From positions 84,019,106 to 84,083,105 of the forward strand of contig NW_023601433.1 of NCBI RefSeq assembly GCF_014898055.3: a DNA stretch of 64,000 nucleotides. The letters are read 5' to 3'. The notes under the pieces are model-generated. The model was not told the DNA's origin, made no database searches, and saw only the letters and a program-made list of their open reading frames with translations. The position numbers and the translations under genes were made by a program. Positions 34,401 through 48,100 of the stretch are shown piece by piece (within the stretch, counting starts at the first letter, position 1; each line of letters starts with the position of its first letter). The DNA is from Talpa occidentalis (Eukaryota > Chordata > Mammalia > Eulipotyphla > Talpidae).

Positions 34401-37400
34401 GTTGAAAATTTGGGGGTGATGTGGCATATTTTTGGACATTTACAAAAGGTCATTGGCTTGTACACTTTTAGTTGGTGAATTTTATGGTGTAAATTACACT
34501 TCAGTAGACCTGTGTGTGTTGGAGGGGAGGGGGGTTTGGAGAATTACACCTGCTATGAGTACCAAACTTTGGGCTGAGATTTGAAGGATGCCAAATTGCT
34601 AATCCAGGCATTGGGAGTTGGTTTTCTGCTGAAAGGAACATTGTGGGTCAAGATCCCTCTATTCTGAGCCTTTCCAGAAGGTCAGTGTGTTTGCAGCCCA
34701 GAGAATGAGGGCAGGGGTGGGGGCTCTGAGATACAGAGGCAGGACAGGTGGGTGGAAGCCAATGAGAAGGAATCTTCTCACAACAGTGAGGATGCAGCCG
34801 CCCCACCATCACCGTGGCATTAGGCACCTGCCGTGTAGTGACAGCTCTCATCGGTCTGTGTCTCCTTTCTCAGGCTTTGCTGACGTCTACTCCAGCCTCT
34901 CCTGCTCATCGTCCTCACAGATGTCCCGCCCAGGCAGCTGCTCATCTCCCTAGGTGCCTTGGTGGGAATTAGGAAGGGGCACCCTCTCTGGGCACACCCA
35001 GCCCCATAGTTTCAAGCTTGGCAAATGGGGAGCATCAGCAAACACCTCTCAACTCCCAATTTTCTTCCGGTCTTCACCCCTCAACAGCCCAGCTGACAGC
35101 CCCATTGGAACACTGAGCACATCCCTGGCTCCTCCCTCTCTTTCATCCCCAAACCCAGTCCCTCACCTCATCCCACTGATTCCGCCCACTCCTTGCCCTG
35201 TCCCTAGTTGAGTCCATCTCGTCGCTTCCCAGAGCCACTGGGACAGTCATCCAAACCTAACCCTCTCGTCATCTTGCACCTTCTAGCCCTTCCACACAAT
35301 GCCCCGGGCTGCAGGTCACTCCCTGCTTAAAACATCTTCTGAGCCTCTTGAGCAACCAGGGAAGCTGTCATGGCAGAATTTTCTTCTTTTTTTTAAAGAT
35401 TTATTTTATTTATTTATGCATAAAAGAACTGGGGTGTAGGCCAGAGGTGCAGGATGGGGAGGAGGCGGTGAGAGAATTTACCAGAGGATTCACCAGAGTG
35501 GGGAGCAAAACAGGCAGATCTACTGAAATACTCTGCTGAGGGGAGCAGTGGGGAGACAGGAGAGGTCTGCTGCGCCATGTGGGTCAGCTCCCTGGCTGGG
35601 GATTGAACTTGTGCTACAGTGACTGCGGATAGCTTCATAGTGCTGAGACTTAACCCCTGTGCCACCAGGGAGGCCCTTTGGCAGAATTTTCTAACCAGTT
35701 GAATCAAGGTAACATCCAACCCCAGTAGAATGATTGAGAGGAAAGGAGACTAGAAACTGGATAACCGAGCCAAGCCAGAGTGGAACAGGGTGAGTCCTGA
35801 GGTCACTGCTCATGCCTTGTCTGAATATTACAATGTTGGGAGTAAACAGCAAGAGTCTAATCCGCGTTCCCTTTCCGAGACGTCACCCTCCACCCAGAAA
35901 GCCCCAGACAGCCTTTTCAATGGGAGCAGCAGTGACAAAGTCTGCAGTCTCAGCCCCATGCTCCCTGCCTCTGGGCTGGGCAGGCCCTGGCATCCCTTCG
36001 GAACGCATTCCGGGCATAGATGGTCGGACAGAAATGCCGTGGTTTGAGCTTGTGGTTTTCACTTGATTGACAGTGAAAAGTTAAAGGGGTGAGTGTCCCC
36101 TGCCTGCTCAATTGCTAAATTCCTCCCACGCTTCCCTTTTCTCTAGGTGAGAAGAGTTCAGGCTGATGTCGCTGATGTACCCCCTGATCAAGCCTTCAAC
36201 GTATAATCACTCACCTTTGAAGAGGGCTTTTAACTCTCCAAAGATCTGTCCTGTCTATTAACTCATCCCTGCACCACCCAGTTCCCTGTTGATGTGGCTA
36301 GAACAGGTGTATCCCAGATGCCAGAGAGATAAGGGACATGCCCAGACTCATTCCAAGAGCCCCTGGCAGGGCAGCACCCTGCGCCCCAATCTCCTGAAAG
36401 GACTTAGGCATCTGATGTTGATTCTGTAACTGATGGGAGCTTTAGAGGGCACAGACGCCAGCTCATCAGGTAGAACTGGGCTGGACTGGGGCTGGTCTTG
36501 CTTTAAACCTGGATGGACACTGGTGGTGGGAGCAAGGCCATTGTGGTTTAGACCAGTGGTTCTCCACCAGGGCCATCCCCACCCTCCACCCTGCAGGGAC
36601 AGTTGGTAATCCAGGGACATTTTGTCTCCAGCTGATCAGAACTGGTGGGGGTGTGAACAGATGTTATTCATCCATGTGCTACTGGCAATATCTTAAAGCC
36701 ACAGGACAGCTGCCCTGCAGAGAGTTATCTGGCCAGAATGTTTATAGTGCGAAGATTCAGAAACCTTGTTCTAGAATGATGTTTTTATATAAGGCAGTTG
36801 CCCTACACACACACACACACACACACACACACGACAGGTGATGCAGGGGTTAGGTCTCAGCACGATCAAGCTATCAGCAGCCACTGTGACATGAGTTCAA
36901 TCCCTGGCCGGGGAAGTGACCCACATGGCGCAGCAGACCTCTCCTGTCTCGCCCGCTGCTCCCCTCAGCAGTGTATTTCAGTAGATCTGCCTGTTCTGTT
37001 CCCCACTCTGTCTCTGGTGAATCCTCTCACCCCCCCCCACACCTCTCCGGCCTACACCCCAGCTTTTGTATGCATAAATAAGTAAAACAAATCTTTAAAA
37101 AAAAAAAAAACATCTTTTGAAATACGGTGCATCAGAGAAGGGCTGCCTTTGCTCTTCGTCACCAATAACAGCAGCAGGTTCCAGCCACACCCAACCAGGT
37201 GCCTCTAACATGGGGCTTTGAATAATGGGAATTTTTTTTAAACCACAAATCAGACAAGAAATGCATCTCCCTTCTCACCCCAGCACACATTTAACCCAAA
37301 TGAACTTATTCCATGCTGCCATCGGCACCAGCGCCCCCTCGCACACGCTACATCTTTTCCAGGTAAATTGATTTCACTCACTAAAGGGTCAAGCCTTGGG

Positions 37401-40400
37401 TTTTAAGAAGATAGTTTTGCATTGGATAAGATTCTGATCGAAATATTTCTTTTTAAGTGGGGGGAGTTTATTTTAGAAAAAAATGTACATTCACTATGAG
37501 GAAATCCTTCTGCTGAAAACAACCGAAGTGATACTCCCCATGGTTGTATATTTCCATCGTTGTATATAACCAGAAATAAATATTTATCAAGTTATACTGT
37601 AACCAAAAGATAATTAAAAATCACAGTGAATTCATTTGTAAAGAGGAAGTAGCTCAAAAGTGGTGAGTGGTTTCAGGGACCACTATTTTTTTTTTTAAAG
37701 ATTTATTTATTTATTGGCCTCCCCGGTGGCGCAGTGGCTGAGCGCTGGGTTGCAAAGCTGCCCACAGCCTCTGCAGCGCCAGTTTGATACCCAGCTGCCG
37801 GGCAAGGGTCCCACATGGCGCTCAGACCTCCTGCCGCCCGCTGCTCCCCTCAGCAGTGTACTTCATCAGTCTGCCTGTTCTGATCCCCGCTCTGGCTCTG
37901 GTGGATTCTCTCACCCTCCCGCACTTCTGACTGTACCCAGTGCTTGTATAAATAATAAATAAAGAAAGAAAGAAAGATTTATTTATTTATGCGTACAAGA
38001 GCTGGGGTGTAGGCCAGAGGAAGGTGGGTGGGACGGAGGTGACGGGGCAGGGTGGGGGTGAGAGGATTCACCAGAGACAGAGTGGAGAGCAGAACAGGCA
38101 GACCCACCAAAGTACACTGTTGAGGGGAGTAGTGGGCGAGACAGGAGAGGTCTGCTGTGCCATGTGGGTCACCTCCCTGGTCAGGGATTGAACTTGTGCT
38201 GCGGTAGCTGCGGATAGCTTCATAGTGCCACGTCTTAACCCCTTGCACCACCAGGAAGGACCCTCAGGGACCACTATTATCCTCCATCCCTAACAGAATA
38301 ACATGAGTAGTATAGAAACCAGCAAAATTAAAAACAAATAGTAAAAAGTGGATCCATTTTGGCTCTTTATAAATCCTTTAACACAAAACTGTGGATATTA
38401 TGTTGAGAAAAATTCATCTTCTATTTTATGCATCTGAGTGTTGGTTGTTTTTAAATTACCTTTGAAGTCGTAAGAAAAACCAGACATCGTTGAGTCAGGA
38501 CCTCATTTCACACTCACAGCTGTCCTGCCGAGTATGGGTCACTGTCCCCCTTTTACGGACGAGGAAGTCAAAGCTTAGAGAGTTGATTGACTTGCAGAAA
38601 CACACATCAAGGAAGCCATGATCCTCAGGCTTGAATTCCGAATGTGTCTGACTCCAGAACCCACAAACGTAATCACTGTGCAAGAGGCTCATTTCCACTT
38701 CAGAGATGAGGACCCATAAGGTCAGGTGAATTTTCTCAGGGCCATGGCTGAGGCCAGGGGCTGGTAGACAGTTGTTCATTATGACCAGCAGCTTGGCAGT
38801 CTGTCCCCAGAAGCACATTCTCTCCTAAACTCAGTCACTCTTCAGTGTCCTCTGTCTCCAAAGCACAGGATAACATGGAAACCGCGGCCCGAGCCGGCAT
38901 CACAGTTGAGTTCCCGGCTATTAATACCTCCAGCGATTGCTGTTGTAGTCTCTGCCTGGAACTCTTTTGCCGACTAAATACAATTAAAACTTGTCTTCAA
39001 AAAAGGACGAGAGTATTGAGTAATGGTTCAAAAGGGGTGGTAGAAAAAAAAACAACTAAAACCTAAAAGAGAAAAACCAAATTAGATTAGATTTAAATCT
39101 TTTAAAATTCCAAGCCTGGAGACAAGGGTGGGGAACAACCTAGAAACGAAATCTTGACCCACAATTTCATTATTAAACGGAGCTTTTTTCCGGTCCTAAT
39201 TCAGGACATAACATCATTTGTGTTATTACATTATCCTATTGTACTGGATCGCCCTGGGAGGAAATGGGCCTATTGGTAAATCGGGAGGGGGGCAGGGGGA
39301 GGGCGTCTCTTCCTTTAGTCAACAGCGATCTGCTGCGGACTTTCTGTGTGCTGGTTGCTGGGGTGGCAGACTTCATAGGATATTTTCTGTCCCTTCCCAG
39401 TCTCCTGCTTTCCACTCCGGAGAAAGTTAGATGTGCAGTTGCAGACCAGAGGGAGCTTCCTGGGGCTGAAAGGGAAATGCCTAGTGCTTCAAAGGCAAAA
39501 CCTCGCCTGTTAACCCACCTATTAAGTGGGAGGTGGAATTGGAACTCAGCAACCAGGCACCCCACACCCCTCAAGGACTTCTTTGTGTCCTAAGAAGAAC
39601 ACGGGGAAGGATGAGGCCGGAGCCCTGAGATCCCAGGAGTGTGGGAGGCAGGAATTTTACCTCTTGGAAACAGAACAGAATGGTCAAAAGCACATGAAAT
39701 CAGCCGTGCAAGTTGTGAAATCCACCACCTGGTTTTATTCAATCTGTAATCAACTAGAAATTGCCATTTTTTTAGGGTGGAAAACAAAACCAGCCATCAG
39801 GAGCTCCGTCCTTGTGAACCTTCTCTCTGCTATCTTAATCCACAACCTTATTTCCCAGCCTAAACTCTTCTTCATTCTCTCATAGCCAGGCTGAAGCAGT
39901 CTTTTTTGGTCAAGTCTAGGAAGTACCAATGATGGAGCTAGGGAGGCACAGAACCTCAGTTGCAGCTAAGAATCAGAAAGATCTAAATTGTCTCGGGAAA
40001 TATGTGCTATGAATTTTCAAGGGAAGATGGGCAGTAAGGGAGGGAGGGCATTTCGTTGGCTCAGTGGTGGCTGGTTGGGATGAGAAATGCACACAGGACT
40101 CTAATGTTACTGACATTGATTCCCCGTTTCATTGAAATCTATGCTGAAGACCCTTTGCAGGTTTTTCCTAATTACATCAATGAGAAAACCTCAGTTTGGT
40201 GTTACTAAGTATAATATTGATTTTCTATTCTACAACTTTGGTATAATTGTTGATTAATTCCAGAAGTGTTTTTGTTGATTCTCATGGGATTTACCTACAT
40301 AAACAATCATGTCATCTGTGAACAAAGAGTTTTATTTCTTTCTTAGGATCTGTTCTGTATATCTTCTTTTTCTTGTCTTATTGCATTAGCTAGGACTTCC

Positions 40401-42129
40401 TGTTGAACAGGAGTGGTGACAGGGAACATCTTGGCCTTCCCAATCTCAGGGGTGATAGTAGATTTTTTGTAGATGTTCTTTATCAAGTTAAGGAAGTTCC
40501 ACTCTATTCCTAGTTTGCTGAAGCCTTTTTTTTAAATTATTTTTATTTATCTATGCATACAAGAACTGGGGTATAGGCCAGAGATGCAGGAGATGAAAGG
40601 ATTCACCAGAGACAAAGTGGGAAGCAGTACAGGCAGAGCCATTGAAATACACTGCTGAGAGGAGCAGCAGATGAGACAGGAGAGGTCTGTTGTGCCATGT
40701 AGGTTGTCTCCCTGGCTGGGGATTGAAATCATGCCACAGTGGCTGGTGATAGCTTGATAGTGCTGAGATTTTAACCCCTGTGCCACCAGGGAGGCCCACC
40801 AAAGGTGTTTTTGTTTGTTTGCTTGGTGTTGGATTTTGTCAAATACTTCTCCTTCATCTATTGATGTGATCATAATTTTTTTCTTGTTGATATGCTAGAC
40901 TACATTAATAGAGTTTTGAATGTTTAACCAGTCCTGTGGAGCTGGGATACATCCCACTTGATCATGATGTGTATTTCTTTTTATACATTATTGGATTTAA
41001 TTCCTGACTATTTGTAGAGGATTTTTGCATAAGTTCTTCTGGTTTTCCTTTCTTGTAATGTCTTTGACAATTTGATAATAGAGTAATGCTAAACTCACAG
41101 AGCCAGTTAGGAAGAATTCCTTTTAATTCTGGCCCCTTGAAGAAATTGTAGAGAATTGGTATAATTTATTCCTTAAATGTTTGGTAGAAATCACCAGTGA
41201 AATCATCTAGCCCTTTCTGTTTTGGAAGATTATTAACATTAATTAGATTTATTTAATAGGTATATGTCCATTCAGGTTATCTATGATTTTGCCTAGATTA
41301 TGTCCTTCAAAGAATTGGTCCATTTCATCAGGTTATCAACTTTGTGGCCATGGTATTGTCCGTCATATTCCCTTATTATCATTTCAACAACCAGAAACTT
41401 CGTAAAGATGGTCTCTCAGTCCTTCCTGATGTTAATAATTTGTCTCTTCTCTCTTTTTGTTAGTATATCTTTAGCATCTCCCTACCATTTGCTAATCTTG
41501 CTTTTTAACTACAGAGATCTACTCTCAGGCTCATTTTTTCTGGGTAATAGTATCTAGCTAGAGCGAAGTAATGTCAATATGCAGACATCATTACTTCTAT
41601 TTGAGGAAAGTAATACAGACTCTCGGTTATAGTGGGGATGTAAAATTTCCTTTTTAATTAGAAGTGCTTAAGAATGAAAGTATAGAGGCAAGACAAAAAG
41701 TGAGTTGATAATAGTACAGCTTAGTCTATAGATTTGGCAGAAATCACAAACTCTGAGATGTGGACCAGGAGGAATTAGAGTGACCGCTGATGAGGGCCTG
41801 GACTCCACCCAGCAGCCCAGCTTCATGAAGTGCAGCCTCCTGCAGCACAGTGGTCCCCACATCGTGATCAGCAACGAGATGTGTCTTGGTAATTTGTTGA
41901 TAATGAACCCCAAAGCTTGTGACTGATATAAACATTATCCCCGGCCCGCCAGGGAGGGAGGTGACCCAAGTGGCTCAGCAGACCTCTCCTGTCTCACCTG
42001 CTGCTCCCCTCAGCAGTGTGTTTCAGTCTGCCTGTTCTGCTCCCCACTCTGTCTCTGGTAACTCCTCTCACCCCCTGCACATCTGGCCTATACCCCAGTT
42101 CTTGTATGCATAAATAAATAAATCTTTAA

Positions 42130-42160
<31 letters not shown>

Positions 42161-45100
42161 CAATGACAGATTATTCAAAGCTTACTGTAAAAAAATTTAA
42201 TCATCCACACTCCCGGGGATTTTTGAGAAGCTTTATTTAAGAGAGGAGAAAGGGGTGGGACATCAGCTCGCTTGGTGCATCCATGCCTAATCCTGGGCAT
42301 AACAGGGAACAGCAGGAAACCCATGTGGCAGTGGAAAGAAAGGGGGATCAGGGCTAGTTCACGTAGGTGTAATACACACTTTACAGGAAACAACAAATAT
42401 GAGTGTTTATTTGTGTACTTCCGCAGAGTCTCGAATGCTATAGGAATTGAATCTTAAGCACGTCTCTTCTCTGGTCTCTCCTTGATAAGATTTACTGAAA
42501 CCAGAACAGCAGGGAATGGTTCTGCTGTCTCCACGGTAGAAGTCAATCTGAAAAGCAAGAGACTGAACAGAATAGTGGGTTTGGGGGCAGGCTCCTGAGA
42601 CAGGGGCCCCGGCTGAAATTCCCCTTCCGTCACTCACTAGCTGTAAACAAATGGAAACTTCTGACCTCTCTCTGCCTCCCTGTCCTGATTTGTAAAATGG
42701 AGGTAATCAAAATAACTCCCTCCTGAGACCACTGTGAGGGATAAAGGAGTTCTAAGGTGCAAAGCCTTTAAACAGTGCTGGGCACATGGTAAGTTCTCAA
42801 GGGTCAGCTAATATTAAAAATATTAATATTCATGTGAAATATTAAAAAATCCTTAAAACGACACCCCCTCCACTCATGCCCATACTCCAGTTTTGTTCGA
42901 CACCCTTCGAATTCTCTGCATCTCAGTGTTGGATTTGTGGGTAGTTGTAGGTATTGAGTTTTCTTCCTCCCTTTCTCCCCAGGGGGAAAAATATATCATT
43001 TAGTGCAAATCTTTTTTTTTTTTCCAAAAATGTTCTGAGATTAGAAGTAATAAAATCTCCAGCACACCCACGTGCGGGAAGATGAGGTATAATTTGCATG
43101 ATAAAGATATATTTCCATTTGTAAAGTTCATCAGCAGAATTAATGACAAATAAAAGGAAGATCCAATTAAAGTTCCCCATCCATTAACGATCTTGCTTCA
43201 CTCTCAGGGCAGGAATTTTAAAAGGAGAGGCTTAAGTTGAAAATGATTTAAATATTAAGGTTGGTGGCATTAAAAAGGACATGAAATGATCATATTAGAA
43301 TTCCAGGAAAAGAGACTCTCCAGTGATTTTCGCCATCAGAGTCAGATGCATTTCCCCTGACCCTAGTTCCGCTGGCTTTTTCTTGTTCACCCAAATGAGC
43401 TGTCAAGAGCTGATGGGCGTCATCATAATCAAAGAAAACAAGTGTGCCCTTTAAAGCAAAAGAGGTAATTTGGCTGAAGGCAAATTGGAAACATTTTATA
43501 TAACGTTGCATTTCCAGCTGCAATCTCTGAAGAATTCAGGCATTTTTGATTTATGCCTGAGAGCTTTGGGGGACAGTGGGGAGAATACATTCATTAAACA
43601 CTTTGTTCAGGTTCATCCTATGGCCGTGGCGTGGGGCAAAGATCCTTCATCCTCAGAGAGGCTGAGGAGGCGCCGCGCGATCCCTAAAATACTGTTTTCA
43701 GGAAAAGCCTTGAGGAACTCAGGAGACTACCAGGGCTGCCAGAAGCGGGCAGGAATCAGAGAGATGTGAGATAATGCCCTTCTCACCTCCATCCCCAGCT
43801 CCTGGAGGCTTCTAGGTTTTGGATCCATTTCCCCTGGCCCAGGAACAAAGCATCTTTAGCACCCAGCCTTAGCCCCACTAAGACTTTACCTTTCTTCCCT
43901 GTTCATAGTCATTCTGGGTGTTTCTTTCATTCTCTGCCCTCTCTCTGTTTACTCTTTGGCCCAGCGAACTTTTGGGGCTTCAGATATCATTTCCTTCTCC
44001 CTCGCATTTGTCTCTCATCCCCAGGGTCTCCAGGGGAGCCCCCTCTGTTGTCTTGTGTTGTCCGCTGCCTAGAATATTGTGTCAGCAGGGTTCTTTGATT
44101 GCAAGCAACAGAAACTGACCGTGCCAGGAAAGAAAGGAGGCGAGCCGGGAAGCTCTGGGGATCTTGGTAGGGGGATCTTTAGGAACCCACCACCGGCGCG
44201 AATTGCCCCTACCACTTCCTATCCTGTGTCACTCTTCGGAACCTGGGGGTGAAAGGAGCTGGGGGTGGGGGGAAGCAGCCCTCTCTGATCGGCAGCCCCA
44301 CTAAGACTTTACACGGTGGGAGAAAGGGTGAGTTCCTCGAGAACTGGATTGTGGGAAGACCAAGACATCCCTGTCCTGTCTGCCTGCCTATGGCAGCTGG
44401 AACGCATCGCCTTTAAGACTGATTTCTTGGTTCCCCCTTCCAAACTTCCTTTCCCAGTTGCCCAGGTGTCCCCTGTCATTCTCTCCCAGGCACCCCAAAC
44501 TCAAAACTCTTTCACTTATCAAATCTTAATAACCTTTTCTTTAAAACATTTCTCATGTCCACAGACAGTGTGAACGTCACGGTGACGCGGTCGCCTGTAA
44601 GTGGCTTAGCAGGTCATGCCCCAGGATGATGTGGGGTTTCTTCCCAGTGCTGGGTACACCATGGTGATCGGACTAGATAAGCCCCTACATTCATCATAGC
44701 TTATTTTTCAGGAAAGGGAGAGAGACAGAGAATAGATGAGCAGGTCCAGAGAAAGAGGTCAGAGGGTGATACCTCACCTTGGAAGATGTGACCAGGAGGG
44801 GACTAGCAGGGCAAGGAGACAGTTTTATGCTAAGAAGCACTCCTTACCACACTGATATCCGAGCTGAGGTGGGAGTGAGGGAACGAGCTTTGCAAATGTT
44901 AGAGGAACATTCCAGAGGGAACTCAGTGGTGGGAGTGGGCAGGATGGCCAGTGCAAGCTCAGAGGCCTGTCTGAAGTTGGAGCACTTTTCACAAGTTCAA
45001 GGAACAGCAAGAAGGCGGGCTGAGTATGGAGAGTGAGCAGCGGGCAGATCCTGCAGGCTTCTAGGTCATCGCAAGGACAGGGGCTTTATTCTGAGTGAGA

Positions 45101-48100
45101 TGGGGAGCCGCGGTCATGTGCTATCCTGGCAAATGTTTATCTACTAGTTTAGTGGGAGCAGATTTTTAGCAGTTGCCAATTTCCATAATGCAAAAAGGTC
45201 CACCATGACTGATTTCATTTTACAACCAACATTCTAACAACCACCTCACAAACATCCTGAAAATTTAACAGCTCTTGTGAGCTGGGTTTTGAGCAGAGGG
45301 GTGAAAGGGGCTGACATTTTTAAAGATCCCCCTCTGGCCCCTATGATGAGAAGGGTCTGTGGGGCAGGAGGGCATAAGCAGGGCAAGGAGGAGGGGCTTT
45401 TGCAGCCATCTGGGTAGGAGATGATGGACTCTTGGAAGGTCCAGTGGCTCTGTGACATCAGAAGCAGCATTCCTACAAGTCTCTTAAATTTTTCTTTCCT
45501 CTTACAAAGTGGCTGCCACTGTGCTGGCTCTAAGCCCAACCCAAGGGAAAGGAGATGATGTCAGCTATGTGTCTTTTGTATCTGAAAGATATGAGTTTCC
45601 CCAGAGCCCCTAGAAAATTTCTCTTTCTATGTCATTGGCTTAAAGTGTGTAAAGCCACACCTAGCTGTAAAGGAGGCTGAGCCGCTGAGCATAAGTATTT
45701 CTAGCTCTTCAGTACAGGTCTGCAAGAGGGAAAGGGATTGGGAAGGGGGTGGTGCCACTCCCCACAAGGGGGAGTGGCCTTAGGAACACCTATCACAAGA
45801 AGTTCACCCAGTCTGGAAGTCCAGAAGAGCTTCCCTGAGGAAGTGACACTTGTGCTGACTCTGAGTATAAGGAATTAAACTTGCAAGGGGAGAAGGAAGA
45901 ATTTCAAGGAAAGAAACAGCAAGTGCAAAGGCCCCGAGGTGGAAGTTTTATAATATCCCAGTCTATTTACCTGTCACTATCTCGTCCCCACTAAATTATC
46001 CATTATGACAGATCTTTCTCAAAAATTGTTTTTTCTGATATTAAAATGGATCCCAGCTTCCTACAAGATAAACTCCAAAGTCCCCACTGTGCTGTTAAAG
46101 GCTGGTGGTACGCTCAACCTAGTCTGTGAATACCACTCTCTCCGCTTCCTTCTGTAGTTGTTGAACCTTCATGGATGTAACTTCATGCCCCAAAGCAGAG
46201 CATAAATCCAAGGAGACAGAACCCTCCCTCACATCTCTTAAAGCCCCAGGGACTCGTGAGCACCTGACTAAAGGGGCAGGGGCAGACGTAAGCAGGCCAG
46301 TTAGGAAGCTCTTCAGTCATCCAGGCAAGAGAGGATAAGGCCCTTATTCAGTGGCAGGGAGGGGAGTGGTCTGGGAGCTGTCAAGGAGAGAACCCTGGTA
46401 CACTGGGTGGCAGATTGGAGGTGTGGGGTGATGAGGGGTGTGTATGGTTAGGATGGCAAAATTGCTGATCATCAAGACGAAGGACAAAGAAGGAGCAGGG
46501 TGAGAGGTCGAGGGGACGAGGTGGGGTCCATGTTGGACCCGGTTTGTTGGACTGCCCAGCTAATCCTGGGCAGCAGACAGTCGCAAGTACGCCCACATCT
46601 CCAGCCAGGATGGGAGAGACTCAGACTAGGAAGCCACCGAAGTGCTGGACTTGGGATTTCAGCTTCTCTGGGTCAATAATACTAGTTCTTATTTCTTGAG
46701 CATTTAGTATGTCTAGGCTCTGTGCCAGAAACCTTTCGGCAAGCCTGAGGATCCCTGTTTCACTGCTCAGGAAGCCCAGACTTAAGGGGATTAGATAACC
46801 AGCCCAGGGTCCCCCAGCAGAGTTGAAGCCAAGCGAGACTGCTGGGAAGCTAGTACTCTCAGTCCTGGTGCCTTGTGGGCAACACAAATTATTGATTTCT
46901 GATGCCATCGTTGATTTTTTTTTAAAGATTTATATTTATTTATACAAGCACTGGGTACAGTCAGAAGCGCGGGAGGGTGAGAGAATTCACCAGAGCCAGA
47001 GCGGAGAGCAGAGCAGGCAGAAGGACCGAAGGACACTGCTGAGGGGAGCAGCGGGCGGCAGAAGAGGTCTGCGCGCCATGTGGGACCCTCCTCTGGTGGC
47101 CGGGGAGCAGCCGGGGATCGAACCGGTGCTGCAGAGGCTGCGGGCAGCTTCGCAACCCAGCGCTCTACCGCTGAGCCACCGGGGAGGCCCCATCACTGAT
47201 TTTTTTTCCAACAGTCTTAAATAAGTTTTTTTATTTTGTAATAGCGATGCATTGACAGAGAAGTTGCAATGATAGTACATACACCATCCTCGTATGCCCT
47301 TTGTTCCTCCTTCTCTATGTTAACATCTTACATAACCGTGGTATATTTGCCAAAACTAAGAATTAAACGTTTATATCACTCTATTTGTTTGCATTTTAAC
47401 AGTTTTCCTACCAATCTAATGATCCAACCCAGGAGACAGACTCACATGTAGCAAAAAGCTTTCTTTCTTTCTTTCTTTCTTTTTTAAAGATTTTTATTTG
47501 TTTATGCTTACAAGAGCTGGGGTACAGGCCAGAGATGCGGGGGGTGAGAGGATCCACCAGAGACAGAGTAGGCAAAGTGACTGAAATACACTGCTGAGGG
47601 GAGCAGCGGCAAGACAGGAGAGGTCTGCTGCGCCATGTGGGTTTCTTCCTGGCTGGTTGGGGATCAAACTCGTGCTGCAGAGGCTGCGGATTGCTTCATA
47701 GTGTGGTGCTTAACCCCTTGTGCCACCAGGGAGGCCCGCAAAAAAGGTTTCTTAACATTGCATTCCTGTGGTGCCTCCCTGGTGGCACAGGGGTTTAAGT
47801 CTCAGCACTATCAAGCTATGGCCAGCCACTGTGGTGGGAGTTTGATCCCTGGCCAGGGAGCTGACCCACAGGGTGCAGCAGAGCTCTCCTGTCTCACCCG
47901 CTGCTCCCCTTAGCAGTGTATTTCAATCAGTCTGCCTGTTCTGCTCCCTAATCTGTCTCTGGTGAATCCTCTCACCCCCCCCACACCTCTGGCCTACACC
48001 CTAGCTCTTGTATGTAGAAATAAATAAAATATATCTTTAAAAAATTGCATTCCTATTTTTTAAATCCATCCTTAGAACTTAGTACCAATGCGTGGTGCTG

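Noticed and set aside
36798..37085. Frames reading [20 protein letters not shown] and similar, repeated across the window
   Set aside because: They recur at every SINE A or B copy and are translations of the SINE body.
40120..41560. Possible active L1
   Set aside because: Only a decayed piece of ORF2 with many stops, split by a SINE, with no intact ends.
41744..41935. Minus-strand frame reading [20 protein letters not shown] as a possible retrocopy
   Set aside because: I could not match it to a protein family, and the frame is short and without other support.
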